From the NCBI RefSeq assembly GCF_002933395.1, contig NZ_PKFN01000001.1, positions 1 to 51,598 on the forward strand: a stretch of 51,598 bases of DNA, in the 5' to 3' direction. The notes below the pieces were generated by a model that saw only the letters and a list, made by a program, of their open reading frames with translations, was not told the origin of the DNA and searched no databases. The first letter of the stretch is position 1. Every line of letters begins with the position of its first letter. A program made the position numbers and the translations under genes. Of the stretch, positions 8,189 to 16,584 are shown piece by piece. Source of the DNA: Yoonia maritima. GTDB lineage: Bacteria > Pseudomonadota > Alphaproteobacteria > Rhodobacterales > Rhodobacteraceae.

Positions 8189-9631
8189 TTAATTCTCTTT
8201 TAACACTGCAATACGATGTTCAATTTCAGACAATAAATGCTCTTCAAATTTGCTGGTGTCGCCAAAAATATCAATTAGTCTCTCTTGCAAAGGGTCATCA
8301 AGAAAATATGGCGTGTATAAGGCCGATAGGGTGTAATGCGCCATCTGACGTTCAAAATCGTCAAGCGCCTTGGCCTGCTGTCGCGCCTGACAAGTTTGAA
8401 TAAACCGTTGCACCGTATCGGCGTCATGAAACCCGAACTCAGGCGTGTACACTTCGATCAGATGGTCTTGCGTGATCCCCTTGCGTTCAAAGGCAAAGCG
8501 TAAGTGCGACAGCAGTTTTGTAATACCGGCGGCACCCGTCATTGTGTCCAACGGGACGGCTTTATGCAAAGCCTCTTCAAAGCGTTTGGCGCGCAGCCCC
8601 GACGCTAATTTTGTATCCGTCAGATGATACTGGCTTAACCCTGCGATGCGCGGGTCGTGCAGAAAATGCGTCCCATAGAAAAGCGCGCAACTCGCCATGC
8701 GCCCAAGATCGCTGCGTTTGGTGAATCCCAACGGCTTGAGATACTCAATTATGCGGGTCACCATTTGCGCCAATGCATCATGACCCTCGACGCCTAAAAC
8801 ACTGCTGCGAACTGGCGCGGTCCTGACCAAAGACACCGCAAAATCACGCGCAAACCTGCTTTCAACAGACGCATCAAACGAAACCCGGTGGCCTGTTGTC
8901 AGTTTGAACGGCTTGGCCTTATCAAGCATCGGTTCCGGCGGCGTGATGGCGTAGGTCACGTCCTTTGTCGATGCATAGAAAGAATGGAAAACACAGCCGT
9001 TTGGCGGGGTCAGCAGGCGCGCCGAGTCTGGGTGTGTAACAAGCTCGACGAACGCGTTCGGCTCCCAGAACCGAAAGTAGAACCACTTCTCATCCTCGTC
9101 CTGCACCCTCGTGAATTTGCGAAAATGCTTCCAGATATCGTCAAGCGTGCGGGTTGAGCGCAGATATATCCCCAGTTCGCTGTCCCACATGTGCCAAGGC
9201 ACGTCGGAGCGCGTGAACAGATTGCGGGTAAAGCTGTTGCCCTCTTCCAGCCGCACGATCCAAGGGGCCACATTCTTCATTTCATCGTATGCCGCGCCCT
9301 TAAATAGGCAGCGGTGTTCCAACCCCGAAGCCTCCAACATTTCAGGTAGGCTCACCACCTTGGCGGCATCAAGGATTGCGTAGGTTTGCAGAGGCGGGAC
9401 TTTATCAAGATCATTGCCTGCAGTTGCAAGTGTGACACCTGTCGTGTCCGGCTGGCCAAAGAGCGGCTCGTAAAGCGCATCCGGTACGGTCGCGGGTTGG
9501 TCGACCCCGAACTGGTCATCCAACGGTTCAACGCCGTCGATGGTTTCTACCTGCAAAAGCGGCTCTGGGTGCTGTTCCGTGGTACTCGTCCGCTGGGTCC
9601 AGATATCATCAAAATCATCATGCGCAGTCAT
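8189..9631 (-). CDS. DUF4123 T6SS effector adaptor (chaperone), module 1
   Basis: A 480-residue cytoplasmic protein. Residues about 75-200 carry the DUF4123 pattern: TYAILDAAKV, CLFKG, NVAPWIVRLEEGN, LFTR..VPWHMWDSE and YFRFWEP. DUF4123 proteins (Tap/TEC) bind one effector and load it on its VgrG or PAAR carrier. The N-terminal 200 residues are clearly paralogous to the protein at 23967-25064, even to the first residues (MTxHDDxDDIW), whereas the C-terminal parts differ, as expected if the C-terminus recognises the specific effector. At 480 residues it is longer than typical members; the extra length is a helical C-terminal domain. It heads a three-gene operon. Confidence 0.85.
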   Translation of the reverse strand: MTAHDDFDDIWTQRTSTTEQHPEPLLQVETIDGVEPLDDQFGVDQPATVPDALYEPLFGQPDTTGVTLATAGNDLDKVPPLQTYAILDAAKVVSLPEMLEASGLEHRCLFKGAAYDEMKNVAPWIVRLEEGNSFTRNLFTRSDVPWHMWDSELGIYLRSTRTLDDIWKHFRKFTRVQDEDEKWFYFRFWEPNAFVELVTHPDSARLLTPPNGCVFHSFYASTKDVTYAITPPEPMLDKAKPFKLTTGHRVSFDASVESRFARDFAVSLVRTAPVRSSVLGVEGHDALAQMVTRIIEYLKPLGFTKRSDLGRMASCALFYGTHFLHDPRIAGLSQYHLTDTKLASGLRAKRFEEALHKAVPLDTMTGAAGITKLLSHLRFAFERKGITQDHLIEVYTPEFGFHDADTVQRFIQTCQARQQAKALDDFERQMAHYTLSALYTPYFLDDPLQERLIDIFGDTSKFEEHLLSEIEHRIAVLKEN

Positions 9632-9735
9632 AAGCGACGGGCCTATATAAGGTAACGTGAAGTAGAACTAAAATGTGCCTTCGTTATGAAACTTGAGGCC
9701 ATGCCAAACAAGGCGTATTTCCCGTATAGGCATAT

Positions 9736-10017
9736 TTACGCTTTGGGGTTCGAAACGGGCGAGACATTTGCCGTGCGCTCTAGATCGCCCGTAGAATCTG
9801 CAGTTTCGCCCACCTCTATAATCTTCGCCAGCAAGGGTGCGGCGCGTGGGCGGTTGTCGAGTGCAATGAAGTCGCCAATGTCTATGGCGTTGTTGCACGG
9901 ATCGGCCAAGAACAGGATCTACCCGTCCCAGTATTTGGCGATGTATTTGAGCGCAGCCCCCGTTGGGGATTTGACTGAGACTTGATGGGACGCTTGGTCT
10001 ATCTGTGAGAAACTCAT
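9736..10017 (-). pseudogene. Decayed small gene with internal amber codon
   Basis: Reading from the ATG at 10017 gives 32 residues (MSFSQIDQASHQVSVKSPTG ... YIAKYWDG), a TAG at 9919-9921, and then 60 further residues in the same frame (ILFLADPCNNAIDIGDF ... VGETADSTGDLER) to a TAA at 9736. The two halves together look like one protein of about 93 residues with ordinary composition, so a nonsense mutation is the simplest explanation. I do not recognise the family. It lies just upstream of the DUF4123 module on the same strand. Confidence 0.45.
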
Positions 10018-10115
10018 CCGATATCTCCATAGAGAAACTCCTATCAAATCTACAAGGAGCGGAATCGCAGATCACACAGCAATACGGAAGGTCGGGTCAA
10101 AACACCGCTTACGGT

Positions 10116-10656
10116 CTTCTGGTAGTCATGTGAGCAATATTGCGACCCGCGATCCGTGTGATGGATACAGCCTTTAGGCGGTTTGCGTAGATTGATCGCC
10201 ATTTCCAAGGCTCGGATTACCAGATCACGCTTCATGCGATTGGAGACAGCCCAGCCAATGACACGGCGTGAGTGGAGGTCCAAGATCACAGCCAAATACA
10301 ACCAACCTTCGCGGGTCCAGATGTAGCTGATGTCGCCTGCCCATTTCTGGTTTGGCTTATCAGCGTTGAAGTCGCGATCCAACAGGTTTGGAGCAATATT
10401 GAACTTGTGGTTGCTGTCTGTGGTCACCTTGTATTTCTTTGACCGTTTAACGCAAATACTGCTCTCACGCATGATACGACCAACACGACGGTGTCCTACG
10501 TCGACGCCGATCTCCTTCAGTTCTTCTGTCATTCTGGGGCGGCCATAACTAGGCAAACTGTTCCCTGATATGTGCCAACACAATCAAGTCTTTACGCTGG
10601 CTGGTGCTTAACGGCCGGGAGCAAAAGGAACGATAGCCACGCGGGCTAACGTCCAT
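10116..10656 (-). mobile_element. IS3-family orfB, frameshifted and 3'-truncated
   Basis: The start of an IS3 OrfB is read from about 10656 (MDVSPRGYRSF ... QRKDLIVLAHIREQFA), after which the frame shifts near 10560 and continues as SYGRPRMTEELKEIGVDVGH, then the integrase core with GDISYIWTREGWLYLA (first Asp), DLHSRRVIGW and HHTDRGSQYCS (second Asp). Homology ends abruptly after SHDYQK at about 10116, before the catalytic Glu region. The part lost here (from about GNCYDNAAVE on) is what survives at 5348-5551 on the other strand. No orfA is found upstream, where iolB begins. The element is inactive and marks the right border of the module 1 island. Confidence 0.85.
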
Positions 10657-10758
10657 AATTTGACACAGTCGATTACCCCAATGGCTTCACAAATATGGCT
10701 ACAATTCACCTCGCCTGATATCGTCAAGTTGTTGGCGGAGGTTTGAGTTTTAGGATCA

Positions 10759-11553
10759 TCACATCAAATGTTCGACGGGCGGTGCGGCCACAAACCGCCA
10801 TGCGCGGCGCGGGCCGGCCATGACGTTGAGGTAGTACATCTCGAACCCGTGCGGTGCGCCACAGGGGTGGTGGCCGCGCGGCACGCAGACCACATCGCCG
10901 TCATGCACTGCCATGGTTTCGTTCAGTGTTAGATCATCGGTGTACACGCGCTGGATGCCGAAACCGTCGGCGGGATTTAGACGGTGGTAATAAGTCTCTT
11001 CAAGGTATGTAATGCGCGGGAAGTCATCTTCGTCATGGCGGTGACTGGGATAGGACGACCAGTTACCCGCGGGGGTGAAGACTTCGGTCACAAGCAAACT
11101 GTCGCAATAGTCTTCGTTTTCCATAGCGATATTGTTGATGAAGCGTGTGTTGCTGCCCTCGCCGCGCTGCGTCAACTCAATCCGATCAGGGCCGATCTGG
11201 CGCGCCTCGTGACCCGATTTTCCTGGTGCCTTGCAGATTGCGATGGTCGCATCTGTGGTGGTCTCAAGCGCCCAATCGGTATCGTTGGGAACGTACAGAC
11301 AATGCGGCGGGGTCTTTTCGAACACGTTCATCCGCTCACCCAACTCGCCCCAATCCTTGCCCGCGGCTTGGATCTTGGCTTTGCCTTCGACCATCACGAG
11401 GATCACTTCGGTCTCGCCCGTGGCCTCGGCCCATGTCTCGCCCGCTCGCAGTTTGAGCAGTTCAAAGCCGACGTAACGCCAACCTGCGCTCTCAGGTGTG
11501 ATGTGATGAACTTTACCGTGTGTGCCGAAGGGGCGTTTGAGTAGGTCGGGCAT
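10759..11553 (-). CDS. iolB: 5-deoxy-glucuronate isomerase IolB
   Basis: At 264 residues this is the normal IolB length. It converts 5-deoxy-D-glucuronate, the product of IolD, to 2-deoxy-5-keto-D-gluconate. The two-cupin architecture is visible: SSYPSHRHDEDDFPR, YLEETYYHRLNP, then VHDGDVVCVPRGHHP and the closing MYYLNVMAGPRRAW, containing the His and Glu residues that bind the metal in this family. It is the last gene of the iol operon, one base after the small membrane gene. Downstream lies the truncated IS3 orfB, and I see no clear terminator hairpin in the 100 bases between. Confidence 0.93.
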   Translation of the reverse strand: MPDLLKRPFGTHGKVHHITPESAGWRYVGFELLKLRAGETWAEATGETEVILVMVEGKAKIQAAGKDWGELGERMNVFEKTPPHCLYVPNDTDWALETTTDATIAICKAPGKSGHEARQIGPDRIELTQRGEGSNTRFINNIAMENEDYCDSLLVTEVFTPAGNWSSYPSHRHDEDDFPRITYLEETYYHRLNPADGFGIQRVYTDDLTLNETMAVHDGDVVCVPRGHHPCGAPHGFEMYYLNVMAGPRRAWRFVAAPPVEHLM

Positions 11554-11554
11554 A

Positions 11555-11773
11555 TCAGTCGTCCTTTGGATCGTCAGAGAGTGATGACGTCTGTGCGTCG
11601 GGCGAATAGGTCAAAAAAAGGCGGTAGGCAGCCAAAGCGCCAAGAGCGAGGAAAATGATCGCGAACCCCGGACTACCGGTCAGCAATTCCACCATCCCCC
11701 AGCCCAGACAGACCGCAACGATCACGGCGCGGCGCCACACAGGGCGGTAGAAGGGGTCATTGGCATTCAGCAT
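11555..11773 (-). CDS. Small membrane protein in the iol operon
   Basis: A 72-residue protein with a short charged N-terminus, two hydrophobic segments (AVIVAVCLGWGMVELL and GFAIIFLALGALAAYRLF) and an acidic tail (SLSDDPKDD), suggesting a two-pass inner membrane protein. It sits between iolE (13 bases upstream) and iolB (one base downstream) and must be co-transcribed with them. I do not recognise a family with a known role. Its position suggests an accessory to inositol use, but that is inference from context only. Confidence 0.7.
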   Translation of the reverse strand: MLNANDPFYRPVWRRAVIVAVCLGWGMVELLTGSPGFAIIFLALGALAAYRLFLTYSPDAQTSSLSDDPKDD

Positions 11774-11786
11774 CGCGGTGGTCTCC

Positions 11787-12698
11787 TTAGGCGGGCATTA
11801 GGCCCGTTTCGCGGGCAATCCGCTTGAGGGTATGCAGACCAAGGGTTTGATACAACAGCGGGTTACGCTGATTGGGGTCCTGTTCGGCTTCGATCACGAT
11901 CCATCCGTCATAGTCGCTCTCGGCGAGAATTTGCAAAAGCGGGGCAAAGTCCACCGCTCCTTCTTGATCTCCCGGAACGGTAAAGACCGATCCGCGCACG
12001 CCATCCATGAACGACCAGCCTTCGCCTTCGACTTGCTTACGCACGGCAGGACGCACGTTTTTGGCGTGGAAGTGGCGCACGCGGCCCACGTGTTTACGCA
12101 GCACCGCTTCGGGATCACCGCCACCGAAATAGCAGTGGCCCGCATCGAATAACAACTTGGTCGCCCCACCCGCATCGGCCGTAGCCGCCATAAAGGCGTC
12201 GATGTCCTCGGGGGATTGCACGACCGTGCCCATGTGGTGGTGATAGACCAAATCAATGCCCTGCGCGGCACAATGTGCAGCGATGGCTTCAACCCGTTCG
12301 GCGAAATCTTTCATGCCTGCGGCATCCAATACAGGACGCTCTGAAAGAGGCTTTTGATCGCCCTGAATGGTGTTCGACGTCTCGCAGGCAATGCAAACTG
12401 TGCAAGCATTGTGCTTAAGCTTGTCGAGATGCGGCTGGATTGCGGCTTTTTCGTCCTCGATGGAATTGGTTAGTACGTTGAGAGAATGCCACCCAGATAT
12501 GAACGCCATGCCGTAATCGGCTAGAAGCACACGCAGCGCTTCGGGGTCGTCTTGCGGCCAGCGGTGGCCGTTCTCGATCCCGTCGAACCCGATCTGGCGG
12601 CCCGCCTCTTCTAGGATACGCTCGGTGGGGATATCTTGGCCCAGCGTTTGGTCGTCATCATTAGCCCATGCAATGGGGTTGGTGCCGAATTTGATCAT
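11787..12698 (-). CDS. iolE: Inosose dehydratase IolE
   Basis: The start is taken as the ATG at 12698 (MIKFGTNPIAWANDD), preceded by AGGAGC; the upstream extension to 12809 runs into iolD and is not protein-like. The 303-residue product is a xylose-isomerase-like TIM barrel. It removes water from scyllo-inosose (2-keto-myo-inositol) to give 3D-trihydroxycyclohexane-1,2-dione. Family blocks seen are GTNPIAWANDD, GFDGIENGHRWP, DLVYHHHMGTVVQ, LLFDAGHCYFGGGDP, VRHFHAKNVRP and GWIVIEAEQDP, containing the Glu, Asp, His and Glu residues that hold the divalent metal. It starts 11 bases after iolD. Confidence 0.93.
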   Translation of the reverse strand: MIKFGTNPIAWANDDDQTLGQDIPTERILEEAGRQIGFDGIENGHRWPQDDPEALRVLLADYGMAFISGWHSLNVLTNSIEDEKAAIQPHLDKLKHNACTVCIACETSNTIQGDQKPLSERPVLDAAGMKDFAERVEAIAAHCAAQGIDLVYHHHMGTVVQSPEDIDAFMAATADAGGATKLLFDAGHCYFGGGDPEAVLRKHVGRVRHFHAKNVRPAVRKQVEGEGWSFMDGVRGSVFTVPGDQEGAVDFAPLLQILAESDYDGWIVIEAEQDPNQRNPLLYQTLGLHTLKRIARETGLMPA

Positions 12699-12709
12699 GA
12701 GCGCGCTCC

Positions 12710-14566
12710 TTAGTTGACGAGGCTCTGGCCTGAAATTTGAGTGATATACTCCGCATAGCGGTCGCGTTGTTCTTGGCGCTCTGACACCTGCGGGACAGCT
12801 ACATCCCAAAAGTAGCCATGCGCGCCTGCCGTAGTCTCCAGCCCCGTTCCAGGGAAGTCCTTAGCGATAGTTTCAATGACAATCACTGTAGGGATATTGC
12901 GAGAACGGGCAGCCTTGAGTTCCGCTTCCAACTGATCCGTTCCAGCGGCTTTGACGGCATAGGCACCCATTGACGCGGCATGGGCCACATAGTTGATCTC
13001 GGGCTGGTCCTCGACGTTGCAATCCACGTACATGTTATTGAACGGCTCACCGCCGCAGCCCATGGTTTGCAGGCGGTTGATGCAGCCATAGCCACGGTTG
13101 TCCGTCAGCACCACGGTAAAGGGAATGCGCCGCATGACAGCTGTGGCCAGCTCGGAGTTGGCCATCATATAGGACCCGTCGCCGACAAAGCAGATCACCT
13201 CGCGTTGGGGTTCGGCCAACTTGAGCCCCATGGCCCCCGCAACCTCGTAGCCCATACACGAATAACCGTATTCCATGTGGTAGCCGCCCTGTGACGGTTG
13301 CCACAATAGCTTGAGCGCACCAGGCATGGTGCCCGCCGCACACATCGCAATCGCGGTGTCGGTGGTTCCGCGTTGCACGGCACCGATCACTTGCCCGTCA
13401 GTGGGCTTGGCCAGCTGATCGTCGGGACGTGCGCAATAGGCATCGACAGCACGCAGCCAATCCTCGCGGGCCGCCGCATCCGCAGACCCTGCTTTATAGT
13501 TGCCAATCAACACGCCTAACTGGTCGAGCACGACCTTGGCATCGCCGACAAGGCTTTCCGCCCCATGTTTCGCCGCATCATAGCCGTGGATGTTGATTGA
13601 CACGAGCTTGGCGCCGTCTCGGATCAAGGTGCGCGAACCAGTGGTGAAATCCTGCAACCGTGTACCGACGCCAATCACCAAATCCGCCGCCTCAGTCGCC
13701 GCATTGGCCGCCCCCGAGCCGTCCACACCCGACGCGCCGAAATTCATCGGGTGGTCTTGCGATAGGCCCGATTTACCCGCCTGCGTTTCCGCTACAGGGA
13801 TGTTGTGTTTAAGCGCAAAGGCCGCGAGCGTGTCCTCGGCCTCGGAATAGATCGTGCCACCACCGGAAATAATCACGGGGCGGGCGGCTGCTTTGATCAT
13901 CTCGGCCACACGCGCCAACTCGCCCGCATCAGGTGCGGGGCGACGAATGCGCCAGACGCGCGGTTCAAAGAACGACACAGGGTAATCATAGGCCTCGGCC
14001 TGTACATCTTGGCAAAACGACAGGGTCGCGGGGCCGCAATTGGCGGGATCAGTCATCACGCGAAGCGCACGTGGCAACGCCGTCAGGATATGCTCCGGCC
14101 GCGTGATCCTATCGAAATACCGCGACACGGGACGGAAGCAATCGGACGCGGACACGGTGCCATCATCAAAGTCTTCTACCTGTTGCAAGACGGGGTCGGG
14201 GCGGCGGTTAGCAAAGACATCGCCCGCCACAACCAGCATCGGCAGACGGTTTACATGCGCCAGCGCGGCAGCCGTCACGACATTCGTGGACCCCGGCCCG
14301 ATAGAGGATGTCACAGCCATGGCTCGGGTGCGTTTTTTGCCCTTGGCATAGGCAATCGCGGCATGCGCCATGGTCTGCTCGTTCTGACCGCGCCAAGTCG
14401 GAAAAACGTCCTGATAGGCATGCAGCGCCTCGCCGATCCCTGCCACATTGCCGTGGCCGAAAATCGCCCACATACCGTCGATGTAGCGCTCACCCGCATC
14501 GGTCATCTGCACCGAAAGCCATTTGATCATCGCTTGCGCGGCAGTCAGCCGGATTGTGTTTGACAT
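12710..14566 (-). CDS. iolD: 3D-(3,5/4)-trihydroxycyclohexane-1,2-dione hydrolase IolD
   Basis: A ThDP-dependent enzyme of 618 residues that hydrolytically opens the diketone ring to 5-deoxy-glucuronate. The start is placed at MSNTIRLTAAQAM (14566) behind GGAGAG; the longer frame to 14629 overlaps iolC. Diagnostic regions are NEQTMAHAAIAYAKG, IGPGSTNVVTAA, the central SGGGTIYSEAE domain, and the ThDP/Mg motif beginning GDGSYMMANSE and ending DNRGYGCINRLQ. The gene lies 10 bases after iolC and 11 before iolE. Confidence 0.94.
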   Translation of the reverse strand: MSNTIRLTAAQAMIKWLSVQMTDAGERYIDGMWAIFGHGNVAGIGEALHAYQDVFPTWRGQNEQTMAHAAIAYAKGKKRTRAMAVTSSIGPGSTNVVTAAALAHVNRLPMLVVAGDVFANRRPDPVLQQVEDFDDGTVSASDCFRPVSRYFDRITRPEHILTALPRALRVMTDPANCGPATLSFCQDVQAEAYDYPVSFFEPRVWRIRRPAPDAGELARVAEMIKAAARPVIISGGGTIYSEAEDTLAAFALKHNIPVAETQAGKSGLSQDHPMNFGASGVDGSGAANAATEAADLVIGVGTRLQDFTTGSRTLIRDGAKLVSINIHGYDAAKHGAESLVGDAKVVLDQLGVLIGNYKAGSADAAAREDWLRAVDAYCARPDDQLAKPTDGQVIGAVQRGTTDTAIAMCAAGTMPGALKLLWQPSQGGYHMEYGYSCMGYEVAGAMGLKLAEPQREVICFVGDGSYMMANSELATAVMRRIPFTVVLTDNRGYGCINRLQTMGCGGEPFNNMYVDCNVEDQPEINYVAHAASMGAYAVKAAGTDQLEAELKAARSRNIPTVIVIETIAKDFPGTGLETTAGAHGYFWDVAVPQVSERQEQRDRYAEYITQISGQSLVN

Positions 14567-14576
14567 GTCTCTCTCC

Positions 14577-16508
14577 TTACTCGGTAGCGGTCGAACGGGA
14601 ATTGTCCCAAACGGAACATAGACGCGCATAACGCTCAGACATCTGTGCCACAGCCGCCTCGTCGCTCATTTCTCCTGCGAACCACGCACGGGCGGCATCC
14701 CCGAAGATCGTGCGGCCGACAGCGAAGCCTCTGACCAGCGGGTATCTCGCCGCCACTTCAAAGGACGCGGCCAGTTCCGCCTCGGGGGCATCAAGCCCAA
14801 GAAGCACAATGCCGCGTGTATGGCGATCGTATTCTTCGATGGCAGATACAGTGGCGGTCCAGCCCTCTGCATCCGCCATCGGTTCCAGCTTCCACCAGTC
14901 GGGGTAAACACCCGCCTCATAGAATTGCCGGATCAAGGTCGCGGTTGTACCGGGAGCTACAGGACCGACCTTGGATGGGATCACTTCGAGCAGGAACTCG
15001 AGGCCATTGGAGCGCGCGGCCGTGTAAAGCCGCTTGACGCGGGCCTCTTGGAAAGCACGGGTTTGGGCATCATCGTCAGGGTGGCAGAAAACCAAAAGCT
15101 TCACCACATTCTCGCGCGCCCATTCTTTGAACTGCCCCAAATCATCGCCCAACTCGGGCTCGAACGCGATGGGACGTGATCCGGGTAATTCGGTTGGACG
15201 CCCGATCCACAGTCCCGACCCCGACGCCGCATGCAGCGCTGTGCGCCCGATGCGGTTGTCGCATAAAATGCCATAGCCGTCCCGTCCGCCTTGCACGTCA
15301 ATCGCGGCTTTCAGGCACAACTCCTTGAACGCTCCTCCACGTTCGAGCGTGTAGCCCTCCATCTCTTCGAGCTGCAAACGGTGGTCAAAAGCAAATGTGC
15401 GCACAGTAGACCAATCGCCCGTGGTGCGCGTGTAGCGTGTGGTCGCCCAGTGGATTTGCTCTAAGGCTGGATCGTTACGCAAGTCTTTTTGCACCACGCC
15501 GCGCTCGAGGAAAAATTCGAGTTCAGTCAGCGATGGGTAAGCAGGTGTGCAGCCGTGGCGCGATACAGCAAAGGCACCACAGGCATTGGCGTATTTGAGC
15601 GCTATCGGCCAATCGATATTGTCTACATCGGCGCAATCCAACCAGCCCTTAAGCAAACCCGAGAAAAAGCCATCGCCCGCGCCCAACACGTTGAACACTT
15701 CGATGGGGAACCCTTCCCCGGTTTGCCCGTCATCAAGGCTCTCGGGGATTGCGCCCTCAAAGGCAACCGCGCCCAAAGCACCGCGTTTGCACACCAGTGT
15801 CGCCGTCGAATGCTCGCGCACTTTGCGTAGTGCAGCCAACGTATCGGTGGTTCCGCCCGCGATATGGAATTCTTCCTCTGTGCCGACGATCAGGTCAAAA
15901 TAGTGTAGCGTAGACAGCAGCTTGGCGGTCACTTCCGCACTTTCGGCAAAGCGGCTTTCGCCTTCGCCATGACCCAAAACACCCCAAAGGTTCGGACGGT
16001 AGTCGATATCGAGCGCTGTGCGCGCACCGTGCGTGCGCGCAAGCTCAAGCGCCTTTAGCGTCGCGGCTTCAGTGCGCGGGTTCGACAGGTGCGTGCCCGT
16101 CGCGACAACCGCACGCGTCCGCGCAATGAACGCGGGGTCGATGTCGTCTTCACACAGCGCCATATCGGCGCAGTTCTCACGGTAAAAGATTAGCGGAAAC
16201 TGGTCCTCGTCGCGAATGCCAAGGATCACCAGCGCGGTCAGCCGTTCGGGATCGGTCGCGACACCATCGGTGCATACGCCTTCGCGGATCAACTGTTCAC
16301 GGATAAAACGGCCCATGTGTTCGTCGCCCACGCGACTGATAAGACCGGATTTCAGTCCAAGGCGCGATGTCCCGCAGGCAATGTTCGTAGGGCTGCCACC
16401 GATATACTTGTCGAAAGACCCCATGTCCTCCAATCGACCCCCAATCTGGGAACCATACAAATCAACGCCGGAGCGCCCTATCGTAATTACGTCAAGATCT
16501 TTGGTCAT
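14577..16508 (-). CDS. iolC: IolC kinase fused to a C-terminal DUF2090 domain
   Basis: A 643-residue protein, about twice the length of a simple IolC. Residues 1 to about 325 form a PfkB/ribokinase-type sugar kinase: GGSPTNIACGTSRLG near the start and the signature NVLGAGDGFFSGLLKGWL with the catalytic Asp. This phosphorylates 2-deoxy-5-keto-gluconate. Residues about 335-643 are a DUF2090 domain (FAFDHRLQLEEM, LVFCHPDDD, WWKLEPM, GIVLLGLDAPE), thought to have an aldolase-like barrel. This fusion is common in proteobacteria. Because no iolJ is present here, the domain is the natural candidate for splitting the phosphorylated product into dihydroxyacetone phosphate and malonate semialdehyde; that is inference. 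Confidence 0.92.
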   Translation of the reverse strand: MTKDLDVITIGRSGVDLYGSQIGGRLEDMGSFDKYIGGSPTNIACGTSRLGLKSGLISRVGDEHMGRFIREQLIREGVCTDGVATDPERLTALVILGIRDEDQFPLIFYRENCADMALCEDDIDPAFIARTRAVVATGTHLSNPRTEAATLKALELARTHGARTALDIDYRPNLWGVLGHGEGESRFAESAEVTAKLLSTLHYFDLIVGTEEEFHIAGGTTDTLAALRKVREHSTATLVCKRGALGAVAFEGAIPESLDDGQTGEGFPIEVFNVLGAGDGFFSGLLKGWLDCADVDNIDWPIALKYANACGAFAVSRHGCTPAYPSLTELEFFLERGVVQKDLRNDPALEQIHWATTRYTRTTGDWSTVRTFAFDHRLQLEEMEGYTLERGGAFKELCLKAAIDVQGGRDGYGILCDNRIGRTALHAASGSGLWIGRPTELPGSRPIAFEPELGDDLGQFKEWARENVVKLLVFCHPDDDAQTRAFQEARVKRLYTAARSNGLEFLLEVIPSKVGPVAPGTTATLIRQFYEAGVYPDWWKLEPMADAEGWTATVSAIEEYDRHTRGIVLLGLDAPEAELAASFEVAARYPLVRGFAVGRTIFGDAARAWFAGEMSDEAAVAQMSERYARLCSVWDNSRSTATE

Positions 16509-16584
16509 GGGTCTGCCTGTGGTCTATCGTTGTCTGAGGGTCTGAGAGGCGGGATCACAGCCCTGCCCCCGGTTTTTTATACGA

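Noticed and set aside
9668..10075. A 135-codon minus-strand frame over the same region as the small decayed gene
   Set aside because: Its composition (Arg/His/Cys-rich, no hydrophobic core pattern) is that of a shifted frame; the frame starting at 10017 reads as a normal protein apart from one amber codon.
16509..16584. A terminator between iolI and iolC
   Set aside because: The GC-rich arms pair only imperfectly and the T-run lies on the wrong side for the minus-strand transcript.
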